Shown here in pieces: positions 1-6,773 of a stretch of 10,572 bases of DNA (position 1 is its first letter; every line of letters begins with the position of its first letter). The DNA lies in assembly GCA_011524845.1 (NCBI GenBank), contig WTJL01000010.1, positions 1 through 10,572 of the forward strand, given 5' to 3'. The notes under the pieces were generated by a model. It did not search any database and had not been told where the DNA came from. It saw nothing but the letters and a program-made list of their open reading frames with translations. The position numbers and the translations under genes were made by a program. Origin of the DNA: Flavobacteriales bacterium (GTDB taxonomy: Bacteria; Bacteroidota; Bacteroidia; Flavobacteriales_D; Sanyastnellaceae).

Positions 1-1
1 G

Positions 2-58
2 CCCATCACCGCCAGCGCTCAGGACATCCTCGACTTGCTGCTCGAGTCCTACAAATGA
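2..58 (+). CDS. C-terminal end of an unidentified protein (partial)
   Basis: Frame 2 is open from the window edge to a TGA at 56-58 and encodes PITASAQDILDLLLESYK. This looks like an ordinary amphipathic C-terminal helix (ILDLLLESY) and has the G/C-rich third positions of the neighbouring genes. The other + frames of this stretch read less like protein. The fragment is too short to identify. It converges on the CotH gene, whose stop is at 114. If real, the gene continues left of the window. Confidence 0.4.
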   Translation, partial: PITASAQDILDLLLESYK

Positions 59-80
59 AAAACTGAGGTCGCCTTTTCAG
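58..80 (-). terminator. Weak terminator-like hairpin after the CotH gene
   Basis: On the minus strand, CTGA (80-77) can pair with TCAG (66-63) and GG with CC inside it, leaving an AAA bulge. Five T residues follow at 62-58. The element sits between two converging genes, about 34 bases after the CotH stop, where a terminator is expected. The stem is short and imperfect, so this is a weak call. It overlaps the stop codon of the + strand gene. Confidence 0.25.
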
Positions 81-113
81 GGGCATTTGCTTTGCTCGTG
101 GGGTGCCTCTTGC

Positions 114-2360
114 TTAGCAAACCTCTCCAAACGCGCTGAGTACTGCCAAGACGTCGTTGACGCCTACCGTACCGTTGTCGTCAAGGTCTGCGCTGCAATC
201 GGTTTGGCATCCAAACTCCCCCAGCACGAGCAAGACGTCCCCCACACCGACCGCACCGTCGCCGGTCAAATCTGCAGGACAAGGTTGATCGCCGGGCCCC
301 GCATTGGGCGCGTTGGGGGTGGGAGGGGTGGAGGTGTTGGGGACAAAGGTGGTCCACGTCTCGCTGCCGTCGGTTTCCCGGCCGTAGCTCGTATTGGGGA
401 GCTGCTGGACGTCCCATTCGATGTGATCCACACAGCGCCAGCCAAACGTGTCCCACACACTCAAAATGAGGTCGTCGGCACTTGACTCGATGTTGAACGA
501 CGTGTGAAGTGGTCCGTCTTCGAGATCGTTGTCGCACCACAACACGCGGTGGTCGCCGGCGTCCACGGTGAAAGAAGGGAAGGTGAAGCGCTGGGGTTCA
601 CTGCGGCGGTTGGTGAGGTGAAGCCCTTGGACGTTGCTGGGCGAGTTGCCCACGTTGACGATTTCCACCCAGTCGGCGTAGCCCCCTGCTTCGTCCGTAA
701 CGAAAGTGTTGTTGAGGGCCATGACTTCGTTCAGACGGAAGGGCACCTCCTGGGAGCGGCTGATCCACACTTGACCAGGTGCACAGGGGTCTGTTGGCTG
801 CGCTCCGTCGCTGTAAGTGGCCGAGCAATACCAGCTGACCTGGTCCACACCCGGGAGGTGAATCTTGAGGCCATGTCGGCCGTCGGAGGCCAACCCATCG
901 CCGCTCACTCCGTCGTCGTTCATGGCCCATTCTTCGAAGGGGCCGCCGTCCACGCTGAGATGGAGTTGCACAGACAAAGGAGAGCCCGCTGCTTCAGCCT
1001 TGACACGCAAAGTGTCGTCCACCACAGGCGTGTACACCCATGCTTGAATGTCCCGAGGGAATTGGGCATCTGCCGTTTGGATGAAGGCTGAAAAAGCGCG
1101 GGTGTCCACGTACGAGGCGATGCCCTGCGTCACGTGTCCACCCCATGCTGTGGTCAGGCTGTTCAGGAAGGCGTCGTCGTTGAAGCCATAGTCGAGGGTT
1201 CGGTAGCTGTCTTCCAACGCGGCGTCGGTGATGAGCGTGCGCAGGGTGTTCCCATGCTGGAGCCACGCCGCACCGCTGAAGGACCCACTTTCGGTCAATT
1301 CTCGGATGTACCACCCCAACCGCGTTCGGTATTGCTCGACCTGCATCATGCGGTCGTACAGAGGTTTGGTGCCCCATTGGTCCCAATCGTACACGTATTG
1401 GTTCGCCCAGTTGCCGCCCCACTCGATGCCCAAGGTGTTGTCGGGGTCGTAGCAAATCATCATCAGGCGTCCATCGGAAGGGCGCTCGTAGAGGTAGAAG
1501 TTGTTTTGGTTGCCGATGTAGTTGTCCCAGTGGCCCACCAAGATCTCAGCCGCAGCGAGTTTCAGAAAACCATCGACGTCGAATACGGCCTCGAGCGCGC
1601 ATTCAAAGTCGTCGTCGCTGGCCGTGCCCACCGTGTGACACAAGTCGCGAATGGCGGAGTAGTCGTCAACGGTTTGGTTGGTTTTAAGCTCGTAGGTGCG
1701 CTGTTCGACATTCCAAGGAGGATTGAATTTGTAGGCCTCAGGGTCGTTGCCAAGGTCGGCCAAATCCGCGGGGTAGGTGCATTTCCACAAGTTGCCGTGG
1801 TCGTGCTTGAACCGCTTCTTGAGGAAATTCTCGTCGACGTGCTCAACGTTGATGTACACCCCTTTGTACTCTTCGTTGATGTACAGCCTCACGTGACTGA
1901 CTCGCGGGGCAACGTAGCCTTGGGCCCGCATGTACTCCCACACCATCCGAGCACGCAGCATGGAGGGATCGTTGTGGTTGCCATTCAGGTTGAGCTTCTC
2001 CAAGGCATTCCACGCCCCTCCGGGGGTGAAGGAGTTGAAGCTGACCTTGAAGCTTTTTTTGGCGGCGTTGCGCGACGTGTTCCCGCGAAGCCGGATGCCC
2101 ACGTTGGTCACCGTGTCGGTGCCCGCAGAGCTCTCGTAGACGAAGGTGCCTGGCCATTCGATGTTGGAGTAGGCGTTGTCGGGATTCAGAATGAAGTCCA
2201 AATCGTCTTGCGCCAGCGTCAACCGCACGGTGGCCACTTCGTCCGCCAAAAAGGCAGGACCCAAAGCCGGCACGTAGTCTTGAGCGAGGCTAGGCAACGC
2301 GATGGCGGCTAGATAGACCACAGAAAGCAGGCGTGTCATGGGAGACCGTGAAGAAGTCAT
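114..2360 (-). CDS. Secreted CotH-kinase family protein with lamin-tail domain and dockerin-like repeats
   Basis: A 748-residue exported protein. The start at 2360 (MTSSRSPMTRLLSVV) follows the fmt stop by 17 bases; an ATG at 2339 would give 741 residues. Both keep a signal peptide ending near SLAQ (residues 23-27). Residues about 40-330 are a CotH kinase domain: RLRGNTSR (90-97) and KKSF (101-104), DPSMLRARM (131-139), DNYIGNQNNFYLY (279-291) and YDPDNTLG (304-311). D279 and D305/D307 are the likely catalytic and metal-binding acids. CotH proteins are atypical protein kinases; the B. subtilis founder phosphorylates spore-coat proteins, which cannot be the role here. Residues about 543-675 form a lamin-tail domain (LNEVMALN, ADWVEIVN), common in secreted bacterial proteins. 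The tail (694-748) has two dockerin-type calcium loops. Substrate unknown. It is last in the trmH-MATE-fmt run, with no clear promoter of its own. Confidence 0.87.
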   Translation of the reverse strand: MTSSRSPMTRLLSVVYLAAIALPSLAQDYVPALGPAFLADEVATVRLTLAQDDLDFILNPDNAYSNIEWPGTFVYESSAGTDTVTNVGIRLRGNTSRNAAKKSFKVSFNSFTPGGAWNALEKLNLNGNHNDPSMLRARMVWEYMRAQGYVAPRVSHVRLYINEEYKGVYINVEHVDENFLKKRFKHDHGNLWKCTYPADLADLGNDPEAYKFNPPWNVEQRTYELKTNQTVDDYSAIRDLCHTVGTASDDDFECALEAVFDVDGFLKLAAAEILVGHWDNYIGNQNNFYLYERPSDGRLMMICYDPDNTLGIEWGGNWANQYVYDWDQWGTKPLYDRMMQVEQYRTRLGWYIRELTESGSFSGAAWLQHGNTLRTLITDAALEDSYRTLDYGFNDDAFLNSLTTAWGGHVTQGIASYVDTRAFSAFIQTADAQFPRDIQAWVYTPVVDDTLRVKAEAAGSPLSVQLHLSVDGGPFEEWAMNDDGVSGDGLASDGRHGLKIHLPGVDQVSWYCSATYSDGAQPTDPCAPGQVWISRSQEVPFRLNEVMALNNTFVTDEAGGYADWVEIVNVGNSPSNVQGLHLTNRRSEPQRFTFPSFTVDAGDHRVLWCDNDLEDGPLHTSFNIESSADDLILSVWDTFGWRCVDHIEWDVQQLPNTSYGRETDGSETWTTFVPNTSTPPTPNAPNAGPGDQPCPADLTGDGAVGVGDVLLVLGEFGCQTDCSADLDDNGTVGVNDVLAVLSAFGEVC
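117..281 (-). other. Dockerin-like C-terminal calcium-loop pair of the CotH protein
   Basis: Two copies of the pattern D-x-[DT]-x-[DN]-G-x-V-G-x-x-D occur at residues 697-708 and 725-736. Each is followed by a short hydrophobic helix and F-G, with cysteines flanking the copies (C694, C718, C722, C748). This matches the calcium loop and helix of type I dockerin repeats. In cellulosomes dockerins bind cohesins. In a Bacteroidota secreted protein the role is more likely retention or sorting at the surface, which is inference. The protein lacks the usual C-terminal type IX secretion sorting domain. Confidence 0.7.
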
Positions 2361-2377
2361 GGAGAAAGGGGAAAGTG

Positions 2378-3346
2378 TCAACCCAAGGTACGAATCGGTG
2401 CGCGGAGTCCGTTGAGGAAGTCCTTGACCGCCATGGCGGGCTTGCCCTGTGGTTGAATGCGGGTCAATTCGAGGACGCCCTCGCCGCATTGGACGTGCAG
2501 GTGCTCTTTGCCCGCGTGCACGGTGCCGGGCTGGCCGCCAAAGTCCAGGTCGGTGCGCCGAGAGGTGTGGACGCGCAGGCTTGCGCCGTCGGGCAAGGTG
2601 GTCCAAGCTCCAGGAAAAGGGTTCAATCCACGAACCTGGTTGTGGATTTCAGCCGCAGGCTTTGTCCAATCGATGCGGCCGTGTTCCTTAAACAGTTTGG
2701 GCGCCTCTTTGCGGACCGCACCGTCTGCTAAGAGCGAGTCTTGGGGAACGGGATGGGCGGTGCCGGCTGCGATCTCGTCGACGGTGCGCACGAGCAAGTG
2801 CTTTCCGGCGTCGAGCAACCGGTCGTGAACGTCCCCAGTGGTGTCGTCGGGTCCAATGGCCACTTCGACGCTGCCGAGCACGTGGCCGGTGTCGATTTCG
2901 TGCTTGAGGAGGAAGGTGCTGGCGCCCGTGGTGGTTTCGCCATTCAGAACCGCCCAATGGATCGGGGCCGCTCCGCGGTACTGGGGCAGAAGCGACCCAT
3001 GCAGGTTGACCGTGCCCAAACGCGGACGGTTCCACACCACTTCCGGCAGCATGCGGAACGCCACCACCACACCGAGGTCGGCGTCCCACTCGTCCAGCAT
3101 CGCGTGGAATTCCGGGGACTTCAGTTTCTCAGGCTGGGCGAGGGGAAGGTTGTGTGCCAGAGCGACCTGCTTCACTTCAGAGGCCCGCAACGTGCGCCCA
3201 CGACCCGCCGGCCGGTCTGGTGCAGTGACCACGCCAACCACCTTGTGTTGGGACTGGAGCAACTGCTCAAGGCATGTGGCCGCGAATTGGGGTGTGCCCA
3301 GGAAAAGGATGCGCAAGGACTCAGAACTCGACTGCGAAGAACTCAT
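2378..3346 (-). CDS. fmt: Methionyl-tRNA formyltransferase
   Basis: 322 residues, close to the usual 310-320. The enzyme transfers a formyl group from 10-formyl-tetrahydrofolate to methionyl-tRNA(fMet) in the cytoplasm, making the initiator tRNA for translation. The N-terminal formyltransferase domain begins LRILFLGTPQFA (11-22). The catalytic trio is N114, H116 and D152, in the settings NLHGSLLPQYRGAAPIHW (114-131) and HEIDTG (149-154). The C-terminal tRNA-binding domain contains NQVRGLNPFPGAW (236-248). The Ser-rich first ten residues precede the conserved core, so an initiation a few codons later is conceivable. It lies 10 bases after the MATE stop and 17 before the CotH start, consistent with co-transcription. 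A promoter-like element immediately upstream suggests it may also be expressed separately. No deformylase gene is adjacent. Confidence 0.96.
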   Translation of the reverse strand: MSSSQSSSESLRILFLGTPQFAATCLEQLLQSQHKVVGVVTAPDRPAGRGRTLRASEVKQVALAHNLPLAQPEKLKSPEFHAMLDEWDADLGVVVAFRMLPEVVWNRPRLGTVNLHGSLLPQYRGAAPIHWAVLNGETTTGASTFLLKHEIDTGHVLGSVEVAIGPDDTTGDVHDRLLDAGKHLLVRTVDEIAAGTAHPVPQDSLLADGAVRKEAPKLFKEHGRIDWTKPAAEIHNQVRGLNPFPGAWTTLPDGASLRVHTSRRTDLDFGGQPGTVHAGKEHLHVQCGEGVLELTRIQPQGKPAMAVKDFLNGLRAPIRTLG

Positions 3347-3350
3347 GGTG

Positions 3351-3380
3351 CAAAGGTCACTCAGTGGAGCCCTCGTTCAA
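3351..3380 (-). promoter_or_regulatory. Possible internal promoter for fmt
   Basis: On the minus strand TTG (3380-3378) is followed after 19 bases by GACCTTTG (3358-3351), one mismatch from the Bacteroidota -7 element TAnnTTTG. The spacing fits the known TTG/-7 range. The box overlaps the MATE stop codon and ends four bases before the fmt ATG, so a transcript from it would have almost no leader. Confidence 0.4.
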
Positions 3381-4733
3381 CGACGGGTGGCCTTGCCGCC
3401 ACGGCAGGGACCACAGCCCCACGGAAGCTCCTCCAATCATGCAGAGGAAATAGACCCAATCCGCCCTCCAGATGACGTCGATGGGTTGGGGCCAAACCAG
3501 CGTCAAACTGTACGCCACCACGACGTACAAGCCTACTGAAACCAGTTCAATGACAAACACTTGGTTCGTGAAGCCAGCGCCCTGAAGCACAGACACCAAA
3601 ATGGAGGACAACGCGTAGAACTGAAGCGCCACAAAAGCGGTGCCCAAGGTGGCGGCCATGGCCTCCCTTCCTGGAGAGGCGTTGAAGAAGTGTCCCGCGA
3701 GCCAATCGGGGTAGGCGATGTACCCGTGGGTCAGCAGCCAGACACCGCCGTAGCTCAGGAGCGCCAGCTTGACAATCGCGGGCACCAATTCAAGATGACG
3801 GCCTTCGCCGATGAGCGTGCTGACCACGGTGCGGGTGGTTTGGCCTAACCCACTGCAAATGACAAACGCCAGCATGAACGCGTTGCGCGTCAAATGACTG
3901 ACCTTGAGTTCCATCATGCCGACGCGTTCGACAAAGAAGAAGAACGAGGCCCACGTCGCGATGGTCATCCCAAATTGCCCCATGACCGGCGCGGACAGGG
4001 ACCACCATTGGCGTTCCATGCTGCGATTCCGAGGCGCGAGGCCCATGAACGAAGCGGGATGGGTGCGGCGACGTGCCCATTGCCACGCGAACAAGGCTCC
4101 GACGGTCTCTGCCACGAGCGAGGCGTAGGCGGCGCCCTGCGCGCCCATGGCCGTTCCGCCCCACCAGCCTTCGACCCACATGGCGTCGAGGACCATGTTG
4201 GTGCTGGCCATGAGCGAGGCGAGGATCAGAATGGGACGGGTTTTGGCCTGGCCGATCCAATCGGATTCCACTGCCATCAAAACCGAGAAGGGAATGAGCC
4301 CCCATGCACGCACGCCCAAAAACGGCTCAAAGACCGCCTGGACGTCGGGGTTTTGGAGGAGCAGTTTCCAGCCGCCAAGGGCATTCACGCCGAGGACAAT
4401 CGCCGCCAAACCGATTCCCAAAGCCGCCATGCAGAGGCGTCCCGTGCGAAAGGCCTGGGCCATTTGGGCAGGGTGTTGCTGGCCTTTGAACCGAGAGACA
4501 AGGATTTGGATGCCTACGCCGCCTCCCATGATCACCATGGTGAACGTGAGGTAGATGAGTCCGGCGTTGCCCGCACCGTTGATTTGGAGTTCGCCGGCGC
4601 GGCTCAGGAAGAAATTGTCCGTGAGGACCACCAAGAATTGCACGAGGCTGCCGAGGGAAATGGGGACGGCGATGCGAAGCAGGTTTCTGACGTCGGTGCC
4701 CAACGGCTCATGCACGGCGTTTGAATCGGTCAT
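3357..4733 (-). CDS. MATE family multidrug/metabolite efflux transporter
   Basis: 458 residues, the normal MATE length, with about twelve hydrophobic segments across the protein. MATE proteins export cationic drugs, dyes or metabolites across the inner membrane using a sodium or proton gradient. The first segment has the usual start PISLGSLVQFLVVLTDNFFL (residues about 24-43). The Gly-rich MGGGVGIQILVSR follows in the second hydrophobic region, and the second half-repeat begins at SAPVMGQFGMT. The start at 4733 (MTDSNAVHEP) gives a short hydrophilic leader. The frame is open further upstream to 4859, but that stretch overlaps trmH and is Arg-rich, unlike a transporter N-terminus. It begins 2 bases after the trmH stop and has no promoter-like box of its own, so it is probably translated from the trmH message. 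The substrate cannot be told from sequence. Confidence 0.93.
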   Translation of the reverse strand: MTDSNAVHEPLGTDVRNLLRIAVPISLGSLVQFLVVLTDNFFLSRAGELQINGAGNAGLIYLTFTMVIMGGGVGIQILVSRFKGQQHPAQMAQAFRTGRLCMAALGIGLAAIVLGVNALGGWKLLLQNPDVQAVFEPFLGVRAWGLIPFSVLMAVESDWIGQAKTRPILILASLMASTNMVLDAMWVEGWWGGTAMGAQGAAYASLVAETVGALFAWQWARRRTHPASFMGLAPRNRSMERQWWSLSAPVMGQFGMTIATWASFFFFVERVGMMELKVSHLTRNAFMLAFVICSGLGQTTRTVVSTLIGEGRHLELVPAIVKLALLSYGGVWLLTHGYIAYPDWLAGHFFNASPGREAMAATLGTAFVALQFYALSSILVSVLQGAGFTNQVFVIELVSVGLYVVVAYSLTLVWPQPIDVIWRADWVYFLCMIGGASVGLWSLPWRQGHPSLNEGSTE

Positions 4734-4735
4734 GG

Positions 4736-5455
4736 TCAGGGCAGCAAGGTGGGAGGCGGCGTCAAGCCGTGACGTGCGAGGATGCCCCGCGCGTGACGAA
4801 CAGACTTGTAGATCCACTCGGCATTCAACACGGCTTGTTCGTCTTCGTGCAACTGCCAAGGGAGGGAGGAGGCTTCCAAACGGCCGCGAAGCCGGTTCAT
4901 CAAAATGGCCGCGGCCACGCTGATGTTGAAGCTCTCAGCGAATCCGTGCATGGGAATTTCGATGAACGCGTCCGCATGGGACATCATGAAGTCCGATGCG
5001 CCCGAAAACTCGGTGCCCATGACCAACGCTACGGGTTTGTCCAACGGCAAAGTCTCGGGGGTGAATCCCTCGGCGTGGGGAGAGGTCACCACCAACTGAA
5101 TGCCCTTGGACTTGATGGATTCGACGCAGGCCAGTCGGGGGTCAGGTGCTTGGAGGTACCGGTGAAGGTTGAGCCATTGAGACGCCCCTTTGGCGACGCC
5201 TTTGTTGCGCGACCAGGCGTTTTCGTTCTCGATGAGGTGCACGTCCAAAAGTCCCAGCCCGTCTGCGCTGCGCATGACGGCGCTGGCGTTTCGGCTCTGG
5301 TACACGTTTTCGAGGACGACTGAAATGTGCCGGGTGCGTTGGGCCGCGACCTGCTCAAGTTTGGCCAAGCGCGCTTCCGTCACCAAGGGACGCAGCACCT
5401 CGGCACATGCATGGGCATGGGCGACATCGGCGGCAGTGGGACGGGGATAGGGCAC
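4736..5455 (-). CDS. trmH: TrmH/SpoU family tRNA 2'-O-methyltransferase (GTG start)
   Basis: 239 residues from the GTG chosen here. It is a SAM-dependent SPOUT methyltransferase; by similarity to TrmH it is expected to methylate the ribose of G18 in tRNA. Motif 1 is ENVYQSRNASAVMRSADGLG (residues 49-68), with the conserved Arg at 62. Motif 2 is VALVMGTEFSGAS (142-154), and motif 3 is IPMHGFAESFNISVAAAI (167-184); motifs 2 and 3 form the trefoil-knot SAM site. A charged C-terminal helix follows, as in TrmH rather than the RlmB branch. No ATG precedes the domain. The GTG at 5455 is preferred because a -7-like box ends four bases before it. An earlier GTG at 5488 would lie inside the hup terminator hairpin, and a later GTG at 5398 is the alternative. 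It is first in the run trmH-MATE-fmt-cotH. Confidence 0.88.
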   Translation of the reverse strand: MPYPRPTAADVAHAHACAEVLRPLVTEARLAKLEQVAAQRTRHISVVLENVYQSRNASAVMRSADGLGLLDVHLIENENAWSRNKGVAKGASQWLNLHRYLQAPDPRLACVESIKSKGIQLVVTSPHAEGFTPETLPLDKPVALVMGTEFSGASDFMMSHADAFIEIPMHGFAESFNISVAAAILMNRLRGRLEASSLPWQLHEDEQAVLNAEWIYKSVRHARGILARHGLTPPPTLLP

Positions 5456-5459
5456 GGCA

Positions 5460-5467
5460 CAAATGTG
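5460..5467 (-). promoter_or_regulatory. -7-like box directly before trmH
   Basis: The minus strand reads CACATTTG, one mismatch from TAnnTTTG, then TGCC, then the GTG start. The box follows the hup terminator, so it could drive the trmH run after hup transcripts have ended. No TTG lies at the expected -33 distance, which falls in the terminator stem. Confidence 0.35.
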
Positions 5468-5472
5468 GGGGC

Positions 5473-5500
5473 AAAAAAATCCCCTCACCGGAGTGAGGGG
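5473..5500 (-). terminator. Intrinsic terminator of hup
   Basis: On the minus strand a perfect 8-bp stem, CCCCTCAC with GTGAGGGG, closes a TCCG loop (a cUNCGg-type stable tetraloop). It is followed by A and seven T residues. It starts 28 bases after the HU stop codon. This is the clearest terminator in the window. Confidence 0.94.
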
Positions 5501-5528
5501 ACTTCAACAATCAGTGTGGGTTGACCAA

Positions 5529-5792
5529 TCAGACAGTCAAGCCAGCGCCAGCCTTGAACTTCACAACGTTCTTGGCAGCGATTTTGATTTCAGCACCGGT
5601 CTGTGGGTTGCGGCCCGTACGAGCAGCGCGGTGGCTCACAGAGAAAGAACCGAAACCAACGAGAGAAACACGGTCGCCAGACTTGAGGGCACCGTGGATG
5701 GCACCGGTAGTGGCGTCGAGAGCGCGGGCAGCGTCTGCCTTAGAGAGACCTGCACCTGATGCGATTGCATCGACCAATTCAGACTTGTTCAT
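5529..5792 (-). CDS. hup: HU family DNA-binding protein
   Basis: 87 residues, close to the usual 90. HU is a small dimeric nucleoid protein that bends and compacts DNA without strong sequence preference. The N-terminal helices begin [11 protein letters not shown]. The IHF/HU signature lies in the beta-arm, [21 protein letters not shown] (residues 46-66), with the DNA-intercalating proline at P63 in RNP. The C-terminus FKAGAGL is typical. It is probably transcribed alone: a full Bacteroidota promoter lies upstream and a strong terminator lies between it and trmH. Telling HU from an IHF subunit by sequence alone is not absolute, but the alkaline, Ala-rich body and the short C-terminus favour HU. 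Confidence 0.97.
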   Translation of the reverse strand: MNKSELVDAIASGAGLSKADAARALDATTGAIHGALKSGDRVSLVGFGSFSVSHRAARTGRNPQTGAEIKIAAKNVVKFKAGAGLTV

Positions 5793-5829
5793 GAGTATGA
5801 GTTGAGGTTAAACAAAAAACTAGCTCGGC

Positions 5830-5861
5830 CAAATGTATACGCGCATTCTCAGCGCTGGCAA
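5830..5861 (-). promoter_or_regulatory. hup promoter, Bacteroidota type
   Basis: On the minus strand TTG (5861-5859) is followed after 21 bases by TACATTTG (5837-5830), an exact match to the Bacteroidota -7 consensus TAnnTTTG. Transcription would begin near 5823, giving an A/T-rich leader of about 30 bases before the HU ATG at 5792. The leader has no Shine-Dalgarno sequence. Confidence 0.75.
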
Positions 5862-5950
5862 GGGATAGCGGGCGTTTTGGGCCATTTTGTGGACAAACCG
5901 CAATTCCATGTTGATAAGGGTGGCTTTTTTGCCGTGTTTCAGCCGGATTT

Positions 5951-5967
5951 CCCGCGTTCTACGCGGG
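5951..5967 (-). terminator. GC-rich hairpin downstream of the small membrane protein
   Basis: A perfect 7-bp inverted repeat, CCCGCGT and ACGCGGG with a 3-base loop, begins about 24 bases after the stop codon at 5991. There is no T-tract on the minus strand (AAATCC follows) and only three T residues on the plus strand. Its position suggests transcript-end formation, but it is not a classical intrinsic terminator. It also lies upstream of the hup promoter. Confidence 0.3.
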
Positions 5968-5990
5968 TTTCAGGCGAACCTCGAGGTCGC

Positions 5991-6323
5991 TCAAACGGAC
6001 TTGACGGGGGTCGGACGCACCCACTCCAAGACCAAGGACCCTGCCGCAAGGGCCAAATATTCCGGTCCGGTGACCCCCACCACCCAGTGCTGTCCGGCGG
6101 ACACCAGACATGCCACCACGGCAAGACTGGTTCGCACGATGCCAAGAAATTCGGTGTCACGCGATGGATCGATTTCAAGGCGGTGTGTTCCGGCGCCCAT
6201 GCCGTGGGAGGCCAAACACACCCACGGTGCGACAGCCGATGGCAAGGCAACGATTCCCGCCACTGCAAACGCAGCGCCGAGAAGGTGAAGTCCCAGGTGG
6301 ACGCGTCGGGGCAATTGAGGCAT
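5991..6323 (-). CDS. Small integral membrane protein of unknown function
   Basis: 110 residues, no family recognised. Hydrophobic stretches at about residues 10-41 (LGLHLLGAAFAVAGIVALP), 63-77 (VRTSLAVVACLVSAG) and 88-101 suggest two to four membrane segments. A short polar piece, HRLEIDPSRDTE (47-58), lies between the first two. The start at 6323 (MPQLPRR, a basic N-terminus) is chosen because an exact -7 element TACTTTTG ends four bases before it. An in-frame ATG 30 bases further upstream would precede that promoter. The gene is divergent from the thioesterase and lies upstream of hup, separated by about 200 bases that include the hup promoter. The promoter and the sensible hydrophobic pattern make it likely to be real; its function is open. 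Confidence 0.7.
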   Translation of the reverse strand: MPQLPRRVHLGLHLLGAAFAVAGIVALPSAVAPWVCLASHGMGAGTHRLEIDPSRDTEFLGIVRTSLAVVACLVSAGQHWVVGVTGPEYLALAAGSLVLEWVRPTPVKSV

Positions 6324-6327
6324 GGCA

Positions 6328-6335
6328 CAAAAGTA
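6328..6335 (-). promoter_or_regulatory. -7 box of the small membrane protein gene
   Basis: The minus strand reads TACTTTTG, an exact TAnnTTTG match, followed by TGCC and the ATG at 6323. A TTG at 6353-6351 is 15 bases upstream, slightly short of the usual spacing. It faces the thioesterase promoter, so the two would overlap back to back. Confidence 0.5.
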
Positions 6336-6353
6336 GGGGGGCGCGCTGCACAA

Positions 6354-6361
6354 TACCTTCG
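6354..6361 (+). promoter_or_regulatory. -7-like box of the thioesterase gene
   Basis: TACCTTCG differs from TAnnTTTG at one base and ends four bases (CGGC) before the ATG at 6366, mirroring the divergent gene. No TTG is present at the -33 distance. Confidence 0.4.
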
Positions 6362-6365
6362 CGGC

Positions 6366-6773
6366 ATGAAGGAGATCACGCCCTACCGTCCAGAAATTCG
6401 ATTCTCAGACGTGGACGCCTACGGCATTGTGCACAACGCCACATACATCGTGTACCTCGAGCAGGCGCGCATCCATTGGTGGCGCCAGGCCATGGGCGAA
6501 GGCACATGGGATTGGGCCAAGGTGGGGGTGTTGGTCGCGCACCACTCCATCGATTATCTCCGTCCCGTGCGGCTGGGGGATGAGTTGGAGATCCAGAGCC
6601 ACATCGGCGAGCTCGGCAACAAAAGCATGGACGTCCATTACGAATTGACGTGCGGGGGGCATCCTGTCGCCCGGGCGAAAACCGTGCTGGTGTGTTTCGA
6701 TCACCAAACCAAAGCCACCATCCCCGTCCCAGAAGCTTGGCGAGAGGCCCTCGAGGCCCTCAACGGTGAATGA
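6366..6773 (+). CDS. Acyl-CoA thioesterase, 4-hydroxybenzoyl-CoA thioesterase/YbgC family
   Basis: 135 residues, one hot-dog fold, the normal family length. These cytoplasmic enzymes hydrolyse acyl-CoA thioesters to free acid and CoA; the YbgC/FadM branch acts on short- to long-chain acyl-CoA. The family signature runs from RFSDVDAYGIVHN (12-24) to YLEQAR (30-35), with the catalytic aspartate at D17, the same number as in the Pseudomonas 4-hydroxybenzoyl-CoA enzyme. The central helix is followed by the strands DYLRPVRLGDELEI (63-76) and VARAKTVLVCFD (101-112), as expected. The frame is open upstream to 5802, but that part is low-quality sequence antisense to the membrane protein; the ATG at 6366 is supported by the -7-like box. 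Its last 14 bases overlap the 3' end of the converging GH13 gene. The substrate cannot be assigned. Confidence 0.93.
   Translation: MKEITPYRPEIRFSDVDAYGIVHNATYIVYLEQARIHWWRQAMGEGTWDWAKVGVLVAHHSIDYLRPVRLGDELEIQSHIGELGNKSMDVHYELTCGGHPVARAKTVLVCFDHQTKATIPVPEAWREALEALNGE

Noticed and set aside
1134..2312. 392-codon open frame on the + strand inside the CotH gene
   Set aside because: It is antisense to a protein with clear CotH motifs. Its Val/Gly-rich translation is the usual shadow of GC-rich coding sequence and shows no domain.
2361..2606. Upstream extension of the CotH frame
   Set aside because: It overlaps the fmt 3' end, is Arg/Pro-rich, and would bury the signal peptide 83 residues in.
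4734..4859. Upstream extension of the MATE frame
   Set aside because: It overlaps trmH and adds an Arg-rich stretch foreign to MATE transporters.
5881..5935. T-rich stretch after GGTGGC as a + strand terminator
   Set aside because: Only a 3-bp stem can form before the T-run, and no + strand gene ends nearby.
5802..6365. Upstream + strand extension of the thioesterase frame
   Set aside because: The family's fold begins within a few residues of the ATG at 6366. The extension is antisense to the membrane protein and has no recognisable domain.
5939..6379. 146-codon minus-strand frame overlapping the membrane protein in another frame
   Set aside because: Its translation is Pro/Arg/Trp-rich without a hydrophobic pattern, and its start would lie beyond the promoter and inside the thioesterase.
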